DNA of 64,000 bases from contig NZ_CP051627.1 of NCBI RefSeq assembly GCF_023208015.1, positions 248,001 to 312,000 on the forward strand, written 5' to 3'. Of the stretch, positions 59,218 to 64,000 are shown piece after piece. The number at the start of each line of letters is the position of its first letter. Positions within the stretch are counted from its first letter, which is position 1. The position numbers and the translations under genes are program-made. The notes beneath the pieces were generated by a model. That model was given only the letters and a program-made list of their open reading frames with translations. It did not search any database and was not told where the DNA came from. Origin of the DNA: Thermobifida alba. Lineage in GTDB: Bacteria > Actinomycetota > Actinomycetes > Streptosporangiales > Streptosporangiaceae.

Positions 59218-60063
59218 ATGACACCTTCCACGCCCACCGACGACGTGCTGCTGCACGGCGAGGTCAAAGCCTCCTACTTCTGGGACGACGGTTCCGGCAT
59301 CAACGGCGACACCGGGCCGCCCGCCTCCGGCGAGCCCATGCAGAAGGGCCTGTTCGCGGCGCCCAGCTGGCCGCTGGGAACCAAAGGCTACGTGGTCTAC
59401 GAGGGCAAGACCGCCGAGTTCTTCATCGGCGACCGCGGCCCCGGCGACCCCTCGCAGGGCTGCAACGTGATGCTCGACATCGACGGCAAGACCTTCGCCG
59501 AGCTGACCGGGGAGTCCTGGAACGACACCAGCTACACGGTCACCGGCGGAGCCGGGCACATCAACGTCGAGTACTACATCACCGAGTGGGGTGACGGAAA
59601 CGGCACCCCGGGCACCCCCCACCCCTTCCAGAACCCCTCCGAGCCCTGCGACAGCGCGGTCTCCCCGCTGCCCGAGCCGGAGGACCCCACCCCGGAGGAG
59701 GAGGCCACCCCGGAGGAGGCCGCGGCGGAGGAGCCGCAGCAGGACGCCGGGCAGCAGCCGCAGCAGTCCGACCAGGACGGGGCCGAGGAGGAGGCCCCGG
59801 CCGCCGCGGAACCGCCCCAGGACGCCGCGTCCCCCGGCGACCAGCAGCCCGCGCCGGACAGCCCGGCCGACACCTCGGGAGAGGACGGGCAGACCACCGC
59901 CGGCACCGAGGTCGGCCAGCCCGCCCTCGACCTGGTCTCCACCGAGGCGCCCCTCGCCTCGGCCGGACTCACCCTCGCCGTCGTCGTCGCGGCCGGAGCC
60001 GTCGTGGCCCGGCGGATCGCCGTCCTCACCCGCCCCACCGGACGCCACCACCGCGGCTCCTGA
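59218..60063 (+). CDS. Double-psi beta-barrel (RlpA/expansin-like) protein with C-terminal membrane anchor
   Basis: A 281-residue protein. Residues about 10-125 look like an RlpA/expansin double-psi barrel: EVKASYFWDDGSGINGDTGP, QKGLFAAPSWPLGTKGYVVY, FIGDRGPGDPSQGCNVMLDI. An acidic Pro/Glu/Gln-rich stalk of about 110 residues follows, then a membrane helix (ASAGLTLAVVVAAGAVVA) and basic tail. The C-terminal helix and tail suggest a wall or membrane anchor, yet no signal peptide is visible after any usable start and no ribosome site precedes the ATG at 59218. The true start or a leader in another frame may have been missed. Confidence 0.6.
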   Translation: MTPSTPTDDVLLHGEVKASYFWDDGSGINGDTGPPASGEPMQKGLFAAPSWPLGTKGYVVYEGKTAEFFIGDRGPGDPSQGCNVMLDIDGKTFAELTGESWNDTSYTVTGGAGHINVEYYITEWGDGNGTPGTPHPFQNPSEPCDSAVSPLPEPEDPTPEEEATPEEAAAEEPQQDAGQQPQQSDQDGAEEEAPAAAEPPQDAASPGDQQPAPDSPADTSGEDGQTTAGTEVGQPALDLVSTEAPLASAGLTLAVVVAAGAVVARRIAVLTRPTGRHHRGS

Positions 60064-60157
60064 CCGCCGCGGGGCCGCCCCGCAGCGGCGCTCCCCGCCC
60101 CCGCCGACCGGTGGCATGCTGGCCCTTGCTCCTTCCCCCGACGGATGAGGAGGGTCC

Positions 60158-61249
60158 TTGACACCCGACAGCGAACGGACCGCCGCGTACCGGTCGCGGG
60201 TCCGCGGCTGCCTCCTGGGAGGCGCCCTCGGCGACGCGCTCGGCGCCCCCGTGGAGTTCCACACGCTGCGCCAGATCCGCGCCGCGCACGGCCCGAGAGG
60301 CGTGCGGTCCCACGCCGACCCGCGGGCGCGGGTCACCGACGACACCCAGATGACCCTGTGGACCGTCGAGGGCCTCCTGCGCGCCCGCAGCCGACAGGCG
60401 GTCCACGGCGGAGAGTTCGACCCGGTCCCCGCCGTGCACGACGCCTACCTGCGCTGGTACCACACCCAGCACGCCCCGGCCCCCACCGGCGGGCACACCG
60501 GCTGGCTGGCCGGCCGGGAGTGGCTGTACGCCCAGCGCGCCCCCGGCACCACCTGCCTGACCGCCCTGCGCGAGGCCGACCTGGGACGGCAGGGCAGGGG
60601 AGAGGCCGCCGCCAACGCCTCCAAGGGCTGCGGCGGGGTCATGCGCAGCGCCCCCTTCGGACTGCTCCCCGCGCACGCCGCCACCGACGCCGACGTCTTC
60701 GACTGGGCCGACCGGGCCGCCGGGCTCACCCACGGCCACCCCACCGGACGGCTCGCCTCGGGGGCCACGGCGCTGCTGGTCCGGCGCCTCCTCGCCGGAG
60801 ACGGCCTGGACGCCGCCCTCGACGCGGTCCTGGCCGCGCTGCGCACCCGCCCCGGCCACGAGGAGACCACGAAGGCCCTGGTCGCGGCACGGACCGCGGC
60901 CGCCGACGGCACCCCGGACGCCGAGACCGTCGAGTCCTTCGGCGGCGGCTGGACCGCCGAGGAGGCGCTGGCCATCGCGGTGTACGCGGCCCTGGTCCAC
61001 CGCACCCCCGAGGAGGTCACCGACGCCCTCGCCCTGGCCGTCACCCACTCCGGCGACAGCGACTCCACCGGCGCGGTCTGCGGCAACCTCCTCGGCGCCC
61101 GGCACGGCGAGGCCGCGCTGCCCCCGGCACTGGCCGACGGCCTGGAGGGCCGCGCCGACCTGCTGGACCTGGCCGACGACCTGGTCGCCGCCTTCACCGC
61201 CGCCCCGTCCGCCGGGGCGCAGTGGCGGCGACGCCACCCGGCGGACTGA
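60158..61249 (+). CDS. ADP-ribosylglycohydrolase family protein
   Basis: A 363-residue protein. RGCLLGGALGDALGAPVEFH and ARVTDDTQMTLWTVEGLLRA carry the first metal-binding Asp residues; HSGDSDSTGAVCGNLLGARH near residue 305 carries the second set. This is the DraG/ARH3-like fold that removes ADP-ribose from proteins or other targets. NASKGCGGVMRSAPFG is also typical. TTG start after GAGGAGGG. The substrate is not evident from neighbours. Confidence 0.88.
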   Translation: MTPDSERTAAYRSRVRGCLLGGALGDALGAPVEFHTLRQIRAAHGPRGVRSHADPRARVTDDTQMTLWTVEGLLRARSRQAVHGGEFDPVPAVHDAYLRWYHTQHAPAPTGGHTGWLAGREWLYAQRAPGTTCLTALREADLGRQGRGEAAANASKGCGGVMRSAPFGLLPAHAATDADVFDWADRAAGLTHGHPTGRLASGATALLVRRLLAGDGLDAALDAVLAALRTRPGHEETTKALVAARTAAADGTPDAETVESFGGGWTAEEALAIAVYAALVHRTPEEVTDALALAVTHSGDSDSTGAVCGNLLGARHGEAALPPALADGLEGRADLLDLADDLVAAFTAAPSAGAQWRRRHPAD

Positions 61250-61511
61250 CCCGGACCCCGCCGCCCGGCCGCGGGATCCGGCACGGCCGGGCGGCGCCGC
61301 CGACGGAGACCGGGCGGGTCGCGGCCGCCGCCGCGGCGGGTGTGGGAAACCACCACGACCGCCCCCCCGCACGGTGTGCCACCGCGCAGTGTCCCGGATC
61401 ACAGCGGATTCCTACCGTGGGGCGGTACGGGGAGCCGGACGACCGCACACCCGCTCCCCGCGCCGGCCGAGAAACCGCCGGCCCCCCGGAACACGGAGTG
61501 GTGGACCCCAG

Positions 61512-62843
61512 ATGACCCAACCCCAGCCGCAGCAGCGGACCAGGATCGGCAAGATCGTCGGCGCCAGCCTGGTCGGCACCACGGTCGAGTGGTACGACTT
61601 CTTCCTCTACGGATCGGCGTCCGCGCTCGTCTTCGGCCCGGTGTTCTTCCCCGAGCAGAGCGCCATGACCGGAATCCTGCTCTCCTTCGCCACCTACGCG
61701 GTCGGCTTCGTGGCCCGCCCCCTGGGCGGACTCGTCTTCGGCCACTACGGCGACCGGCTCGGACGCAAGAAACTCCTCGTCATCAGCCTGCTCATGATGG
61801 GCGGCGCCACCTTCCTCATGGGCCTGCTGCCCACCTACGCGGCCATCGGACTGGGCGCCCCGATCCTGCTCACCCTGCTGCGCGTGGTCCAGGGCTTCGC
61901 GCTCGGCGGGGAGTGGGGCGGCGCGGTGCTCATCGTGAGCGAACACGGCAGCGACCGGCACCGCGGCTTCTGGGCGTCGTGGCCCCAGGGCGGCGCGCCC
62001 GGCGGGAACCTGCTGGCCACCGGAGTCCTCGCCGTCCTCGCCGTGACCATGGACGACGCGGTGTTCCTCGACTGGGGCTGGCGCATCCCCTTCCTGCTGT
62101 CGGGCGTCCTGGTCCTCATCGGCCTGTGGATCCGCATGGCCATCAGCGAGTCCCCCGTCTTCCAGGAGGCGGCCCGGCGCGCCGAGCAGAGCGGCGCACC
62201 GGAGCGCGCCCCCATCCTGGAGGTGCTGCGCCACCAGTGGCGCGAGGTCCTCATCGCGATGGGCGTGCGCATGGCCGAGAACGTCTCCTACTACGTCGTG
62301 ACCGCGTTCATCCTCGTCTACGCCACCCAGCAGGCGAACCTGGACAACTCCCTGGTGCTCAACGCGGTCCTCATCGGCTCGGCCGTCCACTTCGTCTCCA
62401 TCCCGCTGTGGGGCGCGCTCTCCGACCGCCTGGGCCGCCGGCCGGTCACCGCCCTGGGCGCGGCCGGGGTCGCCGCGTGGAGCTTCGCCTTCTTCCCGCT
62501 GATCGACACCGGCAGGTTCGGCCTCGTCGTGCTCGCCGCCACGGTCGGCCTGGTGCTGCACGGCGCCATGTACGGCCCGCAGGCGGCGTTCTTCTCCGAG
62601 CTGTTCAGCACCCGGGTCCGCTACTCCGGCGCGTCGATCGGCTACCAGCTCGCGTCCATCGCCGCGGGCGGGGTGGCCCCCCTCATCGCGGCCAGCCTGC
62701 TCGCCGCGTTCGGCTCCAGCCTGCCCGTCGCGCTGTACGTGACCGCGGCGTCGGCGCTCACCCTGGTGGCGGTGTGGGTGTCGCGGGAGACCCGCGGCAG
62801 CGACCTGACCAGGGTCGCCGCCACCGACACTGCCCAGGGCTGA
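61512..62843 (+). CDS. MFS transporter of the metabolite:H+ symporter family
   Basis: A 443-residue protein with 12 helices. SLVGTTVEWYDFFLYGSASA is the start typical of the MHS family (ProP, ShiA, CitA). The loop signature GHYGDRLGRKKLLV is between helices 2 and 3, and RVVQGFALGGEWGGAVLIV follows. RGFWASWPQGGAPGGNLLAT and the second-half SDRLGRRPVTALG repeat complete it. Substrate may be a carboxylate or betaine. A 16-bp stem terminator follows. Confidence 0.88.
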   Translation: MTQPQPQQRTRIGKIVGASLVGTTVEWYDFFLYGSASALVFGPVFFPEQSAMTGILLSFATYAVGFVARPLGGLVFGHYGDRLGRKKLLVISLLMMGGATFLMGLLPTYAAIGLGAPILLTLLRVVQGFALGGEWGGAVLIVSEHGSDRHRGFWASWPQGGAPGGNLLATGVLAVLAVTMDDAVFLDWGWRIPFLLSGVLVLIGLWIRMAISESPVFQEAARRAEQSGAPERAPILEVLRHQWREVLIAMGVRMAENVSYYVVTAFILVYATQQANLDNSLVLNAVLIGSAVHFVSIPLWGALSDRLGRRPVTALGAAGVAAWSFAFFPLIDTGRFGLVVLAATVGLVLHGAMYGPQAAFFSELFSTRVRYSGASIGYQLASIAAGGVAPLIAASLLAAFGSSLPVALYVTAASALTLVAVWVSRETRGSDLTRVAATDTAQG

Positions 62844-62853
62844 GCCCCGCCGG

Positions 62854-62895
62854 CCACGGGGACCCGCGCAGCGCACCCGGCGCGGGTCCCCGTGG
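62854..62895 (+). terminator. Hairpin terminator after the MFS gene
   Basis: CCACGGGGACCCGCGC at 62854-62869 pairs perfectly with 62880-62895, with a 10-base loop. Confidence 0.8.
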
Positions 62896-62939
62896 CATCC
62901 TGGGACGTGGCAACCGAGCACACGGGGGGGCACACGGCC

Positions 62940-64000
62940 ATGTCGGCGGGGTACGGCGGACGGCGGCGCGGACGGGACCGCGACGACCACGGCAGCGGGG
63001 AGCACCACCGGCGCCGCGAGGCCGAACCGATCCGGGGACACCGCGACGCCCGGCGGCTGGAGGAGGAGCTGCGCCGCATGGACGGCGCCCCCTACGGCCG
63101 CTACCGGTCCCTGGCCGGCGACTGGGACTTCGGCGACTTCACCCTCACCGTCGCCAAGGTCCAGGCCGACCCCTTCGCCCCGCCCTCCCGGATCCTGGTG
63201 CACGTGCCCGCCGCGACCGCGGGAATGCCCGAGCACGCCTGGCGCGACCCGGTGCGCCGCCGCGCCACCGCCGACCACCTGGCCCGCTGCGCCCGCCGCA
63301 GGCTCCGCGACTCGCGGGTGCGCATCGACGCCGGCGGCCAGCAGGTCCTCGACCGCTCCTCCTGCCAGATCCGCGACGGCGCGGTCCTGCTGCGGCTCGG
63401 CGTGGACCTGCCCGGACACGGCCGCCGCATCGACGGCCGCGGCGCCGGCCGCGCCCTGTGCCGGACCGTCCCCGACCTGGTCGACGCCCTGTGCTGGGAC
63501 GCCCTGGACACCGCGGCGGCCACCGCCTTCGCCGACAGCGTCGCCGACACCGTCGCGCTGCGCGACCGCCTCGCCGAGCTGCGGCTCGTCGCCTTCGTCG
63601 GCGACGGCGCGATCCTGCCCCGCGCCAGCGGCGTCAGCGACCTGCCGATGCCGGACGCCGTCCCGTTCGCCTCCCCCGAGAGCCTGCGCGTCACCGTGGA
63701 GCTGCCGCACCGGGGAACGGTTACCGGCATGGGGGTGCCCGAGGGCATCACCCTCGTCGTCGGCGGCGGCTTCCACGGCAAGTCGACCCTGCTGCACGCC
63801 CTGGAGCGCGGCGTCTACGACCACGTGCCCGGAGACGGCCGCGAACTCGTCGTCACCCGCGCCGACGCCGTGAAGATCCGCGCCGAGGAGGGGCGCCGCG
63901 TGGTGCGCACCGACGTCAGCGCGTTCGTGCGCAACCTGCCCACCGGAGCCGACACCTCCGACTTCACCACCGACAACGCCTCCGGCTCCACCTCCCAGGC
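62940..64000 (+). CDS. ABC-class P-loop ATPase, partial (runs off the window)
   Basis: The frame is open from the ATG at 62940 to the end (353 codons seen). A basic Arg/His-rich start leads to RRLEEELRRMDGAPYGRYRS and DWDFGDFTLTVAKVQADPFA, the N-terminal domain of the predicted ABC-class ATPases (COG3044 type). GITLVVGGGFHGKSTLLHAL near residue 276 is the Walker A in its family form GGGFHGKST. The signature and Walker B lie beyond the window. The cellular role of the family is unknown; some members occur near RNA-processing genes. Confidence 0.85.
   Translation, partial: MSAGYGGRRRGRDRDDHGSGEHHRRREAEPIRGHRDARRLEEELRRMDGAPYGRYRSLAGDWDFGDFTLTVAKVQADPFAPPSRILVHVPAATAGMPEHAWRDPVRRRATADHLARCARRRLRDSRVRIDAGGQQVLDRSSCQIRDGAVLLRLGVDLPGHGRRIDGRGAGRALCRTVPDLVDALCWDALDTAAATAFADSVADTVALRDRLAELRLVAFVGDGAILPRASGVSDLPMPDAVPFASPESLRVTVELPHRGTVTGMGVPEGITLVVGGGFHGKSTLLHALERGVYDHVPGDGRELVVTRADAVKIRAEEGRRVVRTDVSAFVRNLPTGADTSDFTTDNASGSTSQ

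Noticed and set aside
1-64000. tRNA, rRNA, integrase or transposase genes
   Set aside because: Looked for T-loop-like GGTTCRANNCC patterns and DDE/tyrosine recombinase motifs; none found.

Overview
High-GC, dense, mostly GTG/ATG-started genes with Shine-Dalgarno leaders point to an actinobacterium. The paired GH5 enzymes are the strongest taxonomic clue: a beta-mannanase with a C-terminal CBM2 and an endoglucanase with an N-terminal CBM2 whose catalytic domain closely matches, from memory, Cel5A (E5) of Thermobifida fusca. A CelR-type box and a GH2 beta-mannosidase with an oligosaccharide ABC transporter are also present. I read the window as a Thermobifida (Nocardiopsidaceae) chromosome, probably not T. 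fusca YX itself because Cel5A differs at many positions; no database search was possible.

Layout. 0.2-1.6 kb: a Rieske protein and a frameshifted DUF6098-like gene. 1.8-14.0 kb: a co-directional, often overlapping glycan cluster with a NodU-type carbamoyltransferase, six glycosyltransferase domains, two SDR-type sugar enzymes, and every activity needed for ADP-D,D-heptose (GmhA, HldE, and a GmhB phosphatase fused to a GT2 domain). 14.0-16.6 kb: a 371-bp tandem duplication carrying a dispersed inverted-repeat family, then four small or broken genes. 16.6-30.1 kb: an accessory, defence-like stretch with a HipA kinase overlapping a DUF262 protein, a sigma-like HTH gene, a second repeat block, an anti-sigma-like ATPase, an XRE/DUF5753 regulator with two DUF397 partners, an orphan BREX type 2 PglX methyltransferase whose target-recognition part has clearly lower GC, and a trypsin-like protease fused to an alpha/beta hydrolase.

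30.5-49.1 kb: plant polysaccharide use. The mannanase, a LacI-family repressor, a five-gene ABC importer and the beta-mannosidase share a TGAACCGGTTCA-like operator (seven copies seen). A CelR-like box precedes Cel5A and another precedes the importer, suggesting joint control by mannan and cellulose signals. Between the glycosidases and the importer lie an exonuclease-BRCT protein, an acetyltransferase, a kinase-like P-loop protein, a PIG-L deacetylase with an altered motif, a TetR, a DeoR and a VOC protein.

49.3-64 kb: ordinary chromosomal genes: a sortase with a surface protein, a histidine kinase convergent with its likely response regulator, an ABC exporter, an HD-domain protein, DUF4031, AsnC with tryptophan dioxygenase and kynureninase, a double-psi-barrel surface protein behind a long leader, an ADP-ribosylglycohydrolase, an MHS-family transporter and the start of an ABC-class ATPase that runs off the end. 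Strong hairpins separate most convergent gene pairs.
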